Position numbers and translations under genes: made by a program. 64,000 nt of DNA from Bdellovibrionales bacterium RIFOXYA1_FULL_36_14. Lineage in GTDB: Bacteria; Bdellovibrionota; Bacteriovoracia; Bacteriovoracales; Bacteriovoracaceae. Of this stretch, positions 1 through 10,496 are shown piece after piece (position 1 is the stretch's first letter; each line of letters begins with the position of its first letter). The notes beneath the pieces were generated by a model. The model was not told the origin of the DNA, ran no database searches, and was given only the letters and a program-made list of their open reading frames with translations. The stretch lies in the NCBI GenBank assembly GCA_001769975.1, contig MEPW01000023.1:1-64000 (forward strand), read 5' to 3'.

Positions 1-1839
1 CCAGAAAAATTCTGGGGCGATTATGCCGAACAATTTACTTGGCATAAGAAGTGGAACAAAGTTTGTTCAGGAAATTTCCAAAATCTAGATTACAAATGGT
101 TTGAAGGCGCCAAACTGAACATGTCTGAAAACTGTCTAGATCGACATCTGGCAACGAAAGGCGATAAAGTCGCTTTATTGTTTGAACCAAATGATCCCAA
201 TGAAGATGTCAAACGTTACACTTACAAACAACTTCATAAAGAAGTTTGCAAAATGGCCAATGTTTTAAAAAACAAAGGCGTAAAAAAAGGTGATATTGTA
301 ACTTTCTACATGGGCATGGTACCAGAACTCCTTATTGGTATTGTAGCATGTACGAGAATTGGAGCTATTCACTCTGTAGTATTTGGTGGATTTTCAGCTA
401 CCGCTCTTGCTGATAGAATGATTGATGCCAAATCAACTATACTAGTAACTAATGATGCTTCTTATCGAGGCAACAAAACCGTTCCTCTCAAAGAAACCGC
501 TGACGAAGCAGTAGCTAAATCCCCAACCGTTAAAACGGTTATTGTAGCAAAAAGAATCGGGAACAAAGTAAATATGCAAGCTGGAAGAGATGTATGGTTG
601 CATGAAGAACTAGAAAAAGCATCTGATACCTGTGCTCCTGCTTCTATGGACGCAGAAGATCCACTCTTTATCCTTTATACTTCTGGTTCAACCGGAAAAC
701 CAAAAGGCCAACTACATACCACCGCAGGTTACATGACTTGGGCAAAATTTACTTTTGAAAACGTATTTCAAGTCAACGAAAACGATTTGTACTGGTGTAC
801 CGCTGATATCGGTTGGGTAACTGGACATACTTATATTACTTACGGTCCACTGCTTTCAGGTGCTACAACTATCATGTTTGAAGGTATTCCAACTTACCCA
901 GACGCTGGCAGATTCTGGCAAGTAGTTGATAAACACAAAGTAACTCATTTTTATACAGCTCCTACTGCTATCAGAGCACTTCAAGCTCAGGGGCTAGAAT
1001 TTGTTAATAAACACAGCCTCTCTAGCTTAAAAGTTTTGGGCACCGTTGGCGAACCTATCAATGAAGAAGCATGGGATTGGTACTACAAAAACATTGGAAA
1101 AAACAAATGCCCAATCGCCGATACTTGGTGGCAAACTGAAACTGGCGGTATCATGATTTCTAACCTTGCAGGAGTAACTCCTCATAAAGCTACATTTGCC
1201 ACGATTCCACTTCCTGGTGTTGAGCCGATGCTGGTGGATGCCGATGGCAAAGAAATTAAAGGAAACCCAGCTGACGGTAACCTCTGTATTAATAGATCAT
1301 GGCCTGGTATGACTCGTGGTATTTACGGTGACATGGATCGATTTAAGAATACTTATTTCACCACTTACCCAGGCAAATATTTCACTGGCGACGGTGCCCG
1401 AAGAGATGAAAAAGGTCAATATAGAATTACTGGTCGAGTTGATGATGTTATCAACGTATCTGGTCACCGAATTGGTACAGCAGAAGTTGAAGATGCACTT
1501 AACCAACATGAAAAAGTAGTTGAATCAGCTGTTGTTGGCTACCCACATGAAATCAAAGGTCAAGGTATCTACGCATACGTTATCTGTACTGAAAAACCAA
1601 CAGACCAAGAAGCTTTCAAAAAAGAACTCAATGCACTTGTTAATAAAATTATTGGGCCAATTGCAAAACCTGATAAAATTCAGTTAACTTCTGGTCTTCC
1701 AAAGACTCGTTCAGGAAAGATCATGAGAAGAATTCTTAGAAAAGTTGCAGAAAATGATACCAGCTCGCTTGGTGATACATCTACTCTTTTAAATCCTGAA
1801 ATAGTTGATGAAATTATTAAAGGTGCAAAGAAAATCTAA
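1..1839 (+). CDS. acs: Acetyl-CoA synthetase, 5'-truncated by the window edge
   Basis: Frame stays open from base 1 (PEKFWGDYAEQFTWHKKWNKVCSGNF...KWFEGAKLNMSENCLDRHL). Contains AMP-binding motif YTSGSTGKPKG, ADIGWVTGHTYITYGPL, DTWWQTETGG and C-terminal SGLPKTRSGKIMRRILRK. The M at 121 is internal. Confidence 0.96.
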   Translation, partial: PEKFWGDYAEQFTWHKKWNKVCSGNFQNLDYKWFEGAKLNMSENCLDRHLATKGDKVALLFEPNDPNEDVKRYTYKQLHKEVCKMANVLKNKGVKKGDIVTFYMGMVPELLIGIVACTRIGAIHSVVFGGFSATALADRMIDAKSTILVTNDASYRGNKTVPLKETADEAVAKSPTVKTVIVAKRIGNKVNMQAGRDVWLHEELEKASDTCAPASMDAEDPLFILYTSGSTGKPKGQLHTTAGYMTWAKFTFENVFQVNENDLYWCTADIGWVTGHTYITYGPLLSGATTIMFEGIPTYPDAGRFWQVVDKHKVTHFYTAPTAIRALQAQGLEFVNKHSLSSLKVLGTVGEPINEEAWDWYYKNIGKNKCPIADTWWQTETGGIMISNLAGVTPHKATFATIPLPGVEPMLVDADGKEIKGNPADGNLCINRSWPGMTRGIYGDMDRFKNTYFTTYPGKYFTGDGARRDEKGQYRITGRVDDVINVSGHRIGTAEVEDALNQHEKVVESAVVGYPHEIKGQGIYAYVICTEKPTDQEAFKKELNALVNKIIGPIAKPDKIQLTSGLPKTRSGKIMRRILRKVAENDTSSLGDTSTLLNPEIVDEIIKGAKKI

Positions 1840-1870
1840 TTTTAACATTTTTTTAAAATGATTTTTTGAG

Positions 1871-1899
1871 GGCCGCAAGATAATTGCGGCCTTCTTTTT
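1871..1899. terminator. Rho-independent terminator between convergent acs and PLD gene
   Basis: GGCCGCAA-GATAA-TTGCGGCC stem followed by TTCTTTTT. Confidence 0.85.
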
Positions 1900-1900
1900 A

Positions 1901-3640
1901 TCAGAGCTGGTCAATTACATCTTGAAGTTGAGTCACTTTTAATACGATTTTTGATTTTTCATCTGTTTGTAGATAACTTAAAATGCCCTGTAATTTTTCA
2001 GGTGTGATCTTTTCCCAGGGCAGCTTTTTTAAATAAAAAGAAAACACTTCTTGAGCCACGCTAGTACTATTTTTGAAATTCATAATCATTAAATTATTAG
2101 TATCAAATAAATGACTGCGAGGATCGGAATTTGCCGACCCGATCCCCACAAAAATATCATCTACATTAATAATTTTAGCATGCAACGATCCTTCTTGCTT
2201 GCCAAGACCTAGTTCATGAAACTGGATAGAACCAATCTGATTAATCCAATCTTTCATTTTGCTATAGGCGCCCACATTAACAATACTAAGATCTGTTGTA
2301 GTTGCTGAATTTGTATAAATATCTATTTGAACCCCGTTTGCAGCTGCCTGCTTTAATGATTCAATGAGTTCCGGGTATAGATATAGATAGGCAGATACAA
2401 TTTGGATCTTGCTAGTAGCATTTCCAATTAAATGTTGCCAAGCAAGCGTAATTTCTTTGCCATCAAGCTTTGATAAATAACTGTTTTCAACATAATGAGC
2501 AGCGATCTTATCACTAATTACATAAGAACCACGCTCCCCACGTTCTTTCATCCGAGCAATATTATCTAAATAGGTATTTGCCTTTATTGACATATTTTTT
2601 TGAATCTCGTCAAAAATATTTTGGTCTAGCTGAGAGTTATCCAGCGCAATGGCAAGAGTAGAATCCCACAGCTGATTAAATGTATCTTCAAAATCTTCGG
2701 CGAAGTTGTTAACAGAAAACAACCCCGAAACTTCACAATCATAAAATGGATATGAGCGCCCCTTCAAAAGATTCTTTTCATGCTTTAATTCTTCTGCACC
2801 AATGTGATACTCATCACTTATATTTCGACCGCCAACGATAAATTCTTTTCCATTATTGGTACGAGCAATTGTAATTTTATGGTGCATTCTTCGAAGGAAT
2901 GTTCTCAAAAAACTTCTCATTTTAATTAATGACTTAACAGTCCCGAAAGCCTGGGGATTGGTCATAACCGATTGTAATACGCTGAACTTTAAACTATTTA
3001 ATTCATCTGGCGAAATCCCTCCTGCCGCATTTAATTTTTTCAATTCTTCCAGCAATTTGGTCTGACTTTCTATCAGGGGTCTAATCGTATCGGAAGACAT
3101 CATGCCTGTAAGTAGCAGCTCGCTGTTTTGACTCATTAATCCCTTGATAAAAGAGTCTGACGCTTTCATCCCTAGCTCGCTCGCAAGATAATTTTTAAAA
3201 TCTTTGGTCGGTGGCCTAAATCGTTTAATTTTGATATTTGAGTTGGAACCTATAAACTTTAACCAAGGAATATATTTCTCACTCATAAAGTAATCAACAA
3301 TCAGACGGATTTTAACTCCTCTATCCGCCGCTTCAAGCATTTTTTTAACAAGGAAAGAGGATGAATAATCATCTTCAAAAATAAAATAGGCCATACTTAT
3401 TGTACTACCAGGCAAGGCATTTTCAAGCATGGAGACTTTTTTAAAAAAACCAGAATCTCCAACGAGATGAATTACGGGGTGATCAATTTCCCCAAGGACT
3501 GAATGAGTCAAATCACTAGGAAGAAATGCATCTAATTGGGTGCTAGAAGGGGCCCGATCTTCTGTTTTTAAAAAGACTGAACAGGAAATTAAACTCGTGA
3601 TTAAAATAATACTAAAAAAATAAATTACACAAAATTTCAT
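1901..3640 (-). CDS. Phospholipase D / cardiolipin synthase-like lipoprotein
   Basis: Lipobox-like LITSLISC at N-terminus. Second HKD motif HAKIINVDDIFVGIGSANSD is intact; the first, HHKITIARTNNGKEFIVGGRN, is degenerate. Confidence 0.8.
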   Translation of the reverse strand: MKFCVIYFFSIILITSLISCSVFLKTEDRAPSSTQLDAFLPSDLTHSVLGEIDHPVIHLVGDSGFFKKVSMLENALPGSTISMAYFIFEDDYSSSFLVKKMLEAADRGVKIRLIVDYFMSEKYIPWLKFIGSNSNIKIKRFRPPTKDFKNYLASELGMKASDSFIKGLMSQNSELLLTGMMSSDTIRPLIESQTKLLEELKKLNAAGGISPDELNSLKFSVLQSVMTNPQAFGTVKSLIKMRSFLRTFLRRMHHKITIARTNNGKEFIVGGRNISDEYHIGAEELKHEKNLLKGRSYPFYDCEVSGLFSVNNFAEDFEDTFNQLWDSTLAIALDNSQLDQNIFDEIQKNMSIKANTYLDNIARMKERGERGSYVISDKIAAHYVENSYLSKLDGKEITLAWQHLIGNATSKIQIVSAYLYLYPELIESLKQAAANGVQIDIYTNSATTTDLSIVNVGAYSKMKDWINQIGSIQFHELGLGKQEGSLHAKIINVDDIFVGIGSANSDPRSHLFDTNNLMIMNFKNSTSVAQEVFSFYLKKLPWEKITPEKLQGILSYLQTDEKSKIVLKVTQLQDVIDQL

Positions 3641-3663
3641 CGTTATCCCCTTTTATTGGTCAA

Positions 3664-4752
3664 CTATTTTTTATTAGGAATAGGTGGCAGTGGAGGTGGT
3701 GACTCAAGTTCCAATACCGCTAAACCATCATGATGAATGACATCTTCTTCTTGTAACCCAGTTTCTGGTGATTCTGCCATATCACTGAAATCAACTGCAT
3801 CCCCCTCATCCTTATCTGCTGCAATAATTTCTTCCAGCTCCACCAATTCATCTATCTCCTCTTCCACAAAATCAATCAACTGATTAACAAACTTCGCATC
3901 ATCGGCCCCTGGATCTCCGTAGCGCAGATTAATCCTTTCTTCCCAATTGCCCTGGATCACATCTTTCAAAGTTCTAAAATAAGCGTAAGTTACACCATTG
4001 GTTTTCGCAAAAAGATTATTAGCAATGATAAAATACACCAGCACCATCGTCACCATGGTAACCATGACGATAGATGAAAGTAATTCTTGCTGGGTACTAA
4101 AAAAAAGCATGTGATTTTGCTTGATCTGTAGTACTTCCACCGCAAAATTGGTAATCTTTTGATAAACATCCTTGCTCATATAATCAAGGCCCAGCGTCGT
4201 TACAATCGTAATTACAAAAAGCAAGAGCACATATATAAGATAATGAAGGTAATCAAAAACCACCCCTTTAATATTCCAAAATTTCATAGGTATTTCTGAT
4301 TTCAGCACTACCCCGGCTCCCCGAGACTCCGCTATGTAATCAAAAAATAATTGTGCAAATCGCATGAGATATTCACGCTTTTCCAAGGTTGAAAGTTTGA
4401 ATTCTGCATTAGGCTCATCCGTTAATTGGGCAGCAAACTTGCCAATTTTTTTAAAACTTCTAAGCAAAAGGTTGGCGAGGTAAAAACCAATCACATAAAG
4501 AAAAACAAAATATAAAAGAAGCAAGGGAATATAATTTTTAAGATCACTTAGTATTTGTTTATAAAACATTTCTTTCAGATTTAAGGTGTTAATCATGCTC
4601 GACAAAAAAAATCCATACATGGTTTCTAGAAAAATCCAAAATCCAAAAGAGATAATAATAAGAGAAATAAAAGGTACAAATGCCACCTTAAATGCGGTTA
4701 CATGTTTAAATTTAGTATCGTTTGATAATTTCAAATCATAAATAATATTCAT
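3664..4752 (-). CDS. Multi-pass membrane protein, unknown function, acidic/proline-rich C-terminus
   Basis: Long ORF with several hydrophobic segments; cytoplasmic-like tail DELVELEEIIAADKDEGDAVDF...PPPLPPIPNKK. Confidence 0.75.
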   Translation of the reverse strand: MNIIYDLKLSNDTKFKHVTAFKVAFVPFISLIIISFGFWIFLETMYGFFLSSMINTLNLKEMFYKQILSDLKNYIPLLLLYFVFLYVIGFYLANLLLRSFKKIGKFAAQLTDEPNAEFKLSTLEKREYLMRFAQLFFDYIAESRGAGVVLKSEIPMKFWNIKGVVFDYLHYLIYVLLLFVITIVTTLGLDYMSKDVYQKITNFAVEVLQIKQNHMLFFSTQQELLSSIVMVTMVTMVLVYFIIANNLFAKTNGVTYAYFRTLKDVIQGNWEERINLRYGDPGADDAKFVNQLIDFVEEEIDELVELEEIIAADKDEGDAVDFSDMAESPETGLQEEDVIHHDGLAVLELESPPPLPPIPNKK

Positions 4753-5082
4753 TTACAAGTCCCTAAAAAAAAGACCTTTAAATCCATTATAAACGATTCA
4801 TATTTAAATCATAACAAGAACTTATTACCTCTTACTAACTGGCTCACAAGAATGGGGGCGATTCATATCTAACTTTGGGAAATCATATTAGTTATTTAAA
4901 TAAAAATAAGCTGTTACAGTAGAAAAATCATAACCTCTTAAAAAATAAAGATTATTGTTTCCTTCAACCCCATTGGTGTAGACCAGTTTAGTATGTAATT
5001 ATGGGTAATAAAGATTGTATTTTTACCCTCCGTGTCATTTTTATTGTATAACCATATGCATGTATAAACTGCGAGGACTTGT

Positions 5083-7095
5083 ATGAACCAATTGATTCTA
5101 ATTACTCTTCTTTTTTCTTCATTATTAACAACTCCCGCTATGGCCATCATGTTTGAAAAAAGAATGGAAGTAGGATTAAAAAACCTATCCATCATATCTA
5201 ACGAAAATAATCTGATTGGTTCGACCGAACTGACTCACCTGATCTTTGCCAACGAATTAACCAACATAACGTTGCGAGATAAGCAATTGAAAAAATATTC
5301 CATCACCATCAATCCGGAAATGATTCAAGTGATGGGTGGCGATTTTAATTATAAATTTCCCAGCTTTGATAATTTTGATGGTATCAATTATAAAAAAATT
5401 CTATCCAACAATTTTAATTATCAGCTTTATAATAACATTCTCGAGATCAAATCTGACTATTTTGAAATTGAAACTTATAGCTACTATTTAAAAGCAGTCA
5501 TGTTTAACCTGGAATGTTTTCTTGAAAATAATGAAATCGACGTAGAGCGCTGCCTCAATAATTCGCAAGTAACCTCTTATGACCCGGTCATATCTCCATC
5601 GATTCATTTTAACAACGCTGAGTCAGATTTAGAAATTAATGCCAATAATATAACGCTTACACCAGACCGGTTAAAAATAGATACCAATACTTTGAATTAT
5701 GTTTCCCAAAATTTGGAGGTTGCCCTTAAAGAAAGCAATATCGAGTGTCAAAAAAGCTGGGTTACTCCCAATTCCCAAGGGCTGGATTTCATCCTAGGGT
5801 GCCTGGCCGAAGGAAATCTAAAAAAAGGCTGGTTTGAAATTTTTCTTCCCGAAAAGTCAATTAAAGCCACTCTCTTTAACAATCAAATGACAATTAATGA
5901 TTATAACTTTGATTTCAATTTAAAAAGTAGCAAGTTCGAAATGGAAGACAAATCCTTATTTAGCACAGAAAAAACTACTTTTAAGTGTCATGCTCAAACT
6001 CATATTCAAAACATTGAAACTTTTGATTTTCAAAAAATTCTATTCGAATGTGCTAGTGAACTAAGAAGTGACATTGAAAATCTGGTCTATCAATCCAAGG
6101 ATCTTTCATTGAAAATGGAAACTTTCCATTACGAAACCCAAAAGGAAGATTCAACCAAAATATATGCGCAAATCAATAACATTTCCGGTAACAAAGACAC
6201 TGGAAGTTTTTTAATTCCTACGGTGAAAGCTAGTTGTAACAACATAAAAAACTTTGACCTCAGTGCCTTGATCACTGACTGTCTAATGGATGGCACTGTC
6301 GAACTTCCCACTATTGATTATAGTGACCAAGAGACTAAAACGAATGTCAAAATTAATATTTCCAGTGCCAATATTAAAAACAATCAATTTATATTAAATG
6401 CTCCCAAAATCGCCATTTCCTCTCCTACCATCATAGCGTCAATTCATAATATCGAGGCCAGCTGTAAAAGAAATCAAAATGATCCTCCACTGGATTTTGA
6501 CTTACTTCAACGGAGGTGTTTCGAAAACTCACTCCTTAAAATTTCACTAATTAAAGCCACCAATAACAAATATGATCTCCAAATGGAAGTTAAGGATGTG
6601 TCGGTAGACAAAAATAAACTATTTTTAAATATTCCTGCTGCTAAATATAATCTTAACCAAAAGAGTATTTATTTTGAAAAAATGAATTTTTTATGCAACC
6701 CCAACGTAACGTTTGAAAACTTTCAAGATTTGAACGTAAACAATGTACTTGATAATTGTGTTAACAATACTAAAATCACTATCGACACCGTTAAAAATGC
6801 CCTAAACGGAGGAAGCAAAAAAACCAAATATGAAAATATTACTTTTCTAACTGCCAATTCAAACTTCACTCTCAAACTTAAAATGAGTGTTATGTTGATT
6901 CCAACTAATGTTAAGTTTGAAGGAACTATCAAGTATAATAAAGAAACTTCAGAAATCATTCTAAATGTAGTCAAGGCTTCTGCCGGTCCATTGCTTGGAA
7001 AAAATTCCATTTTATTTTTCATGAAGAACTTTTTTGCGGATGAAAACATTCGCGTAGAAGGAAATAAGATCATTGCCAAGCTTGGTGATAATTAG
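5083..7095 (+). CDS. Secreted protein with about six Cys-pair repeats, unknown function
   Basis: Signal peptide MNQLILITLLFSSLLTTPAMA; recurring C-x(~11-20)-C segments within beta-rich sequence. Confidence 0.8.
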   Translation: MNQLILITLLFSSLLTTPAMAIMFEKRMEVGLKNLSIISNENNLIGSTELTHLIFANELTNITLRDKQLKKYSITINPEMIQVMGGDFNYKFPSFDNFDGINYKKILSNNFNYQLYNNILEIKSDYFEIETYSYYLKAVMFNLECFLENNEIDVERCLNNSQVTSYDPVISPSIHFNNAESDLEINANNITLTPDRLKIDTNTLNYVSQNLEVALKESNIECQKSWVTPNSQGLDFILGCLAEGNLKKGWFEIFLPEKSIKATLFNNQMTINDYNFDFNLKSSKFEMEDKSLFSTEKTTFKCHAQTHIQNIETFDFQKILFECASELRSDIENLVYQSKDLSLKMETFHYETQKEDSTKIYAQINNISGNKDTGSFLIPTVKASCNNIKNFDLSALITDCLMDGTVELPTIDYSDQETKTNVKINISSANIKNNQFILNAPKIAISSPTIIASIHNIEASCKRNQNDPPLDFDLLQRRCFENSLLKISLIKATNNKYDLQMEVKDVSVDKNKLFLNIPAAKYNLNQKSIYFEKMNFLCNPNVTFENFQDLNVNNVLDNCVNNTKITIDTVKNALNGGSKKTKYENITFLTANSNFTLKLKMSVMLIPTNVKFEGTIKYNKETSEIILNVVKASAGPLLGKNSILFFMKNFFADENIRVEGNKIIAKLGDN

Positions 7096-7101
7096 GTCAT
7101 C

Positions 7102-7869
7102 TTACATTGCGGTAATGGATATACCCGAATCGACATAAATAATTTGACCGGTCACCGCTTTGGATAAATCACTGGCCAACCATACTGCCGCACCACCAAT
7201 ATCCTCCGTGGTTACATTTTTATGCAATGGAGCACGTTGTTCAATTATTGCTCTAAAATTTTGAATAGTTTTTATACCAGAAGATGCCAAAGTTTTAATT
7301 GGTCCAGCGGAGATGGCATTAACCCTAATTTGATCCTCCCCCAAGTCATCAGCAAGATATCTGGTCGCTGATTCCAAAGCTGCCTTAGCGGCGCCCATAA
7401 CATTATAGCCCTTCAAAACTTTCTGTGACCCATGATAAGTCATGGCCATGGCCGAGCTACCTGCGGGCATCATGGTTTTCAAGTACTTAAGTAATGCAAT
7501 AAAAGAATAAACTGAAACATCAAAGGCCTGCATAAATCCTGATCTTGAAATATCGGAAAATCTTCCGCTTAAATCCTCCTTATCAGCATATGCGAGTGAA
7601 TGAACCAGGATATCCACCCTCCCCCATTTTTTTTCGATAAGTTCTTTTAAGTTTTGAAAATGTTGATCGTTAGTAACATCCATTTCTTGCAAAAAATCCA
7701 CTGGAAAATTTAAAAGAAGTGGATCTATTCTTTTCTTAAACAGTTCACTTTGATAGGTAAGACCAATATTTGCGCCATATTTTTTTAGTTCTTTAGTTAT
7801 TCCCCAGGCAATAGATCTTTCGTTGGCCACACCAAGGATAAGTGCATTTTTATTCTCTAATAAATTCAT
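7102..7869 (-). CDS. fabI: Enoyl-[acyl-carrier-protein] reductase (NADH), FabI
   Basis: SDR fold with GVANERSIAWGITKEL N-terminus, YxMGAAKAALE active site region, RVNAISAGPIKTLASSGI, GQIIYVDSG. Confidence 0.95.
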   Translation of the reverse strand: MNLLENKNALILGVANERSIAWGITKELKKYGANIGLTYQSELFKKRIDPLLLNFPVDFLQEMDVTNDQHFQNLKELIEKKWGRVDILVHSLAYADKEDLSGRFSDISRSGFMQAFDVSVYSFIALLKYLKTMMPAGSSAMAMTYHGSQKVLKGYNVMGAAKAALESATRYLADDLGEDQIRVNAISAGPIKTLASSGIKTIQNFRAIIEQRAPLHKNVTTEDIGGAAVWLASDLSKAVTGQIIYVDSGISITAM

Positions 7870-7933
7870 TACTTCTCCTTAGGTGTTGGTTTAGTGCATT
7901 TAGGAGATTAGTTATTACATAATATCATACCGC

Positions 7934-10240
7934 TTACTTACTTATTTTCATTTTGATTTTGTCTTTAAGTCCGTACACAATATTTTTTTTCTGATAAGTA
8001 TTATAGGCACATGCTCTTACTGGAAATTGTTTTTTATAATAATTATCATAATGCAAATCAAGTTCGGGTAAAACGCCTAGATTTAATTCAAATCTTATGC
8101 GGTTCCATTCGCTTATGATGCGAGAGTCTTTACAAACAGCAACGACCTCTCCACCTTCCCCTGTACTATAATTTTTGTAGGGAGTAGACAGGAGTATGGC
8201 GCATGCCTCATTATATGTATCCATATTGACCAAAATTCCATCCTCAAAATCTCTTTTTATTTGCTTAATTTCATTCAAAATTGTTTTGCGCAAAGGTTTT
8301 ACTTCCACAAATGATTTCAAATTGTAAGTAATGACATCCATCGACCTCTGCCGATCATCTAAGGCCCTTCTTTTATCATTATCAGCCCCTTCTTTTCTTA
8401 GAGTTTCTAAAACATTTTGTCTTTTTAGATGAATTAACTCATCTTCCAGTGGGGAAATTTCCCCCAGTTTGATTTTCGCCTCCAAGTCTTTTTTTAAAAT
8501 AATTTCAAACTTAGGACCCAGAAGCAATGCTCTATTATCTTTAAATGAAAGTAAGTCGGACAAAAGTTTTATTCTAGAAGCTGCATCGATCAGGTTATTT
8601 TGCAAAACTTCCTCAATACTATCTATAATATTTTTTATTTTTATGGCTTCTTGTAACGGTGTAGGACAACCAGCCTTGGTCTTTAGATTAATGCAAGTTT
8701 CCTCATCTCGGTTATATTCATAATACTTTTTAAATGTGACAATTACTCCCAATATATAATCATGAAGGTTTTTCAATCCCTCTCTTGGGGATAAATCATA
8801 AATCGTGTCTTTCACTTCAGCATATGCCAGCAACACCCCGGGGTCCCCCAATCTACGTTTTAATAAATCGCGATCCATGTCCTTACTGACGGTGGTGGAA
8901 ATCATCTGAATATTCTTTTCCATATTGGTAATAATACTCTTTAAACTTTCGTCACTGGTGGGAGGATTTCCATAATAAATTTTTAAGAACACAATAAAAC
9001 GATCGCAGTTTAAATCATTGTCAGGGCAAGCAGGAGAAGTCGTTATAGTGCCAGCTATTTCTGGTGGTGCGACCAGAATATAATTCATAAGTCCGGCATT
9101 AAATCTTTGGGTAAAGTAAACGGTTCCCGGCTCTGACTCCACTGCACCTGTTGAGGTGGACATCCCCGTCATCAATATTTGCAAGGATTGCGTATAATTT
9201 CTAATCAAATTAAACTTATCTCCACCTTCTTCCATTTTTTCTATCATTTCTTTATATTTTGCATGCACCAAATTCAAAATCGCTTCAGCTGAATTAATTT
9301 GTTTTAACATCATATTTTGTGAGTAGGCATCCGTCGTATTGGCCGCAGGTGTTCCGTAATACAACCTTTTAATCCAAGACTGAAAAACCGGTAAAGATTC
9401 AGATTGAATATCTATCCCCTTCCATACCACTTGTGATTGATTATCTTCACCAACTAAATCGATCCTCATTAATTCTTTTATCAGGCTAATCTCAGTTTGT
9501 TTTTCGCAATAATAATTCGATTGCATCTCAATCATGCAAATAAGATTATAAAAAAGTGCCGTTTTATCCAAATCATCAATATATTTCCACTGATAATTTC
9601 TTATGGCCTGCCCCAACTGGGTCACGAGACTTCCGATGGTATTGCCAACCCCTGCCCATAAAGGATTAAGTCCGGCGAGTCCGGCCACACTACCAGTAAG
9701 ATTAATCATCCCCCCTAAAATGCTGGCTGCCCTAGCTGGATTTTGAGCAAAGCAACCCTCATACATAGAAACATCATTTATCACGTTTGATATTTCCATC
9801 ACCAAATTCTGAATATTAGTTTTTTTAAATTCTTCACCTAGATCGCTGCTGGATATCTTCAAGCTGGCTTCGTTTTCAATCAAACTACTTTGAGAGCTCA
9901 ACATTTCATTCATGACGCTAGTTCTTTCTTCCACACTGGAAGCATCATTATAAACATTGTACAGTTGTTCCAGTTGTTCCTTTTGCAACAAAATGCCTGC
10001 TTCCTGCGAGCGATGTTCCAAGTAATAGCTATAAAATTTTGTAATATCATCCAATGATTGAAAGCTTCTATCGGAAACTGCGCAATTAGTTTCGGTTTTT
10101 AATTTACTTAAATCGCTTATCAATTCATTAGTATATTGCAAGGCCATTTGAGTATTGCTACCGATAAAAGAACAATAGTTACTTGATGCATATAAATTAA
10201 AGGTAACCATCCACCCGCAGATTATAATAGTTAATTTCAT
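7934..10240 (-). CDS. Large secreted protein of unknown function
   Basis: 768-aa ORF with signal peptide (MKLTIIICGWMVTFNLYASS) and multiple cysteines; no domain recognised. Confidence 0.75.
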   Translation of the reverse strand: MKLTIIICGWMVTFNLYASSNYCSFIGSNTQMALQYTNELISDLSKLKTETNCAVSDRSFQSLDDITKFYSYYLEHRSQEAGILLQKEQLEQLYNVYNDASSVEERTSVMNEMLSSQSSLIENEASLKISSSDLGEEFKKTNIQNLVMEISNVINDVSMYEGCFAQNPARAASILGGMINLTGSVAGLAGLNPLWAGVGNTIGSLVTQLGQAIRNYQWKYIDDLDKTALFYNLICMIEMQSNYYCEKQTEISLIKELMRIDLVGEDNQSQVVWKGIDIQSESLPVFQSWIKRLYYGTPAANTTDAYSQNMMLKQINSAEAILNLVHAKYKEMIEKMEEGGDKFNLIRNYTQSLQILMTGMSTSTGAVESEPGTVYFTQRFNAGLMNYILVAPPEIAGTITTSPACPDNDLNCDRFIVFLKIYYGNPPTSDESLKSIITNMEKNIQMISTTVSKDMDRDLLKRRLGDPGVLLAYAEVKDTIYDLSPREGLKNLHDYILGVIVTFKKYYEYNRDEETCINLKTKAGCPTPLQEAIKIKNIIDSIEEVLQNNLIDAASRIKLLSDLLSFKDNRALLLGPKFEIILKKDLEAKIKLGEISPLEDELIHLKRQNVLETLRKEGADNDKRRALDDRQRSMDVITYNLKSFVEVKPLRKTILNEIKQIKRDFEDGILVNMDTYNEACAILLSTPYKNYSTGEGGEVVAVCKDSRIISEWNRIRFELNLGVLPELDLHYDNYYKKQFPVRACAYNTYQKKNIVYGLKDKIKMKISK

Positions 10241-10496
10241 CTATTCTCCTACACATTATAATTTTTTAAACAAGATAAAATCATGCCATTAGTTCAAGGA
10301 AAATGAAAAGGATAATGGTGCGTGCGTCTTTTTTTTTAAAAAGGGGCACATTTGCCATGTTTTAATGTTTATGCGTTAAAAATACCCGTGTTTAAAACCA
10401 AATCTTGATAAAAATCAGCATATTTTAGGTAGTCAATTTAGCTCTATATCTTTAGAATGACATGGCTTAAGAATTGATTTTTAAGGAGTCTTTGAC

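Noticed and set aside
4938-5195. 85-aa minus-strand ORF overlapping the start of 5083..7095
   Set aside because: Overlaps the signal peptide region of a better-supported gene; no recognisable features.
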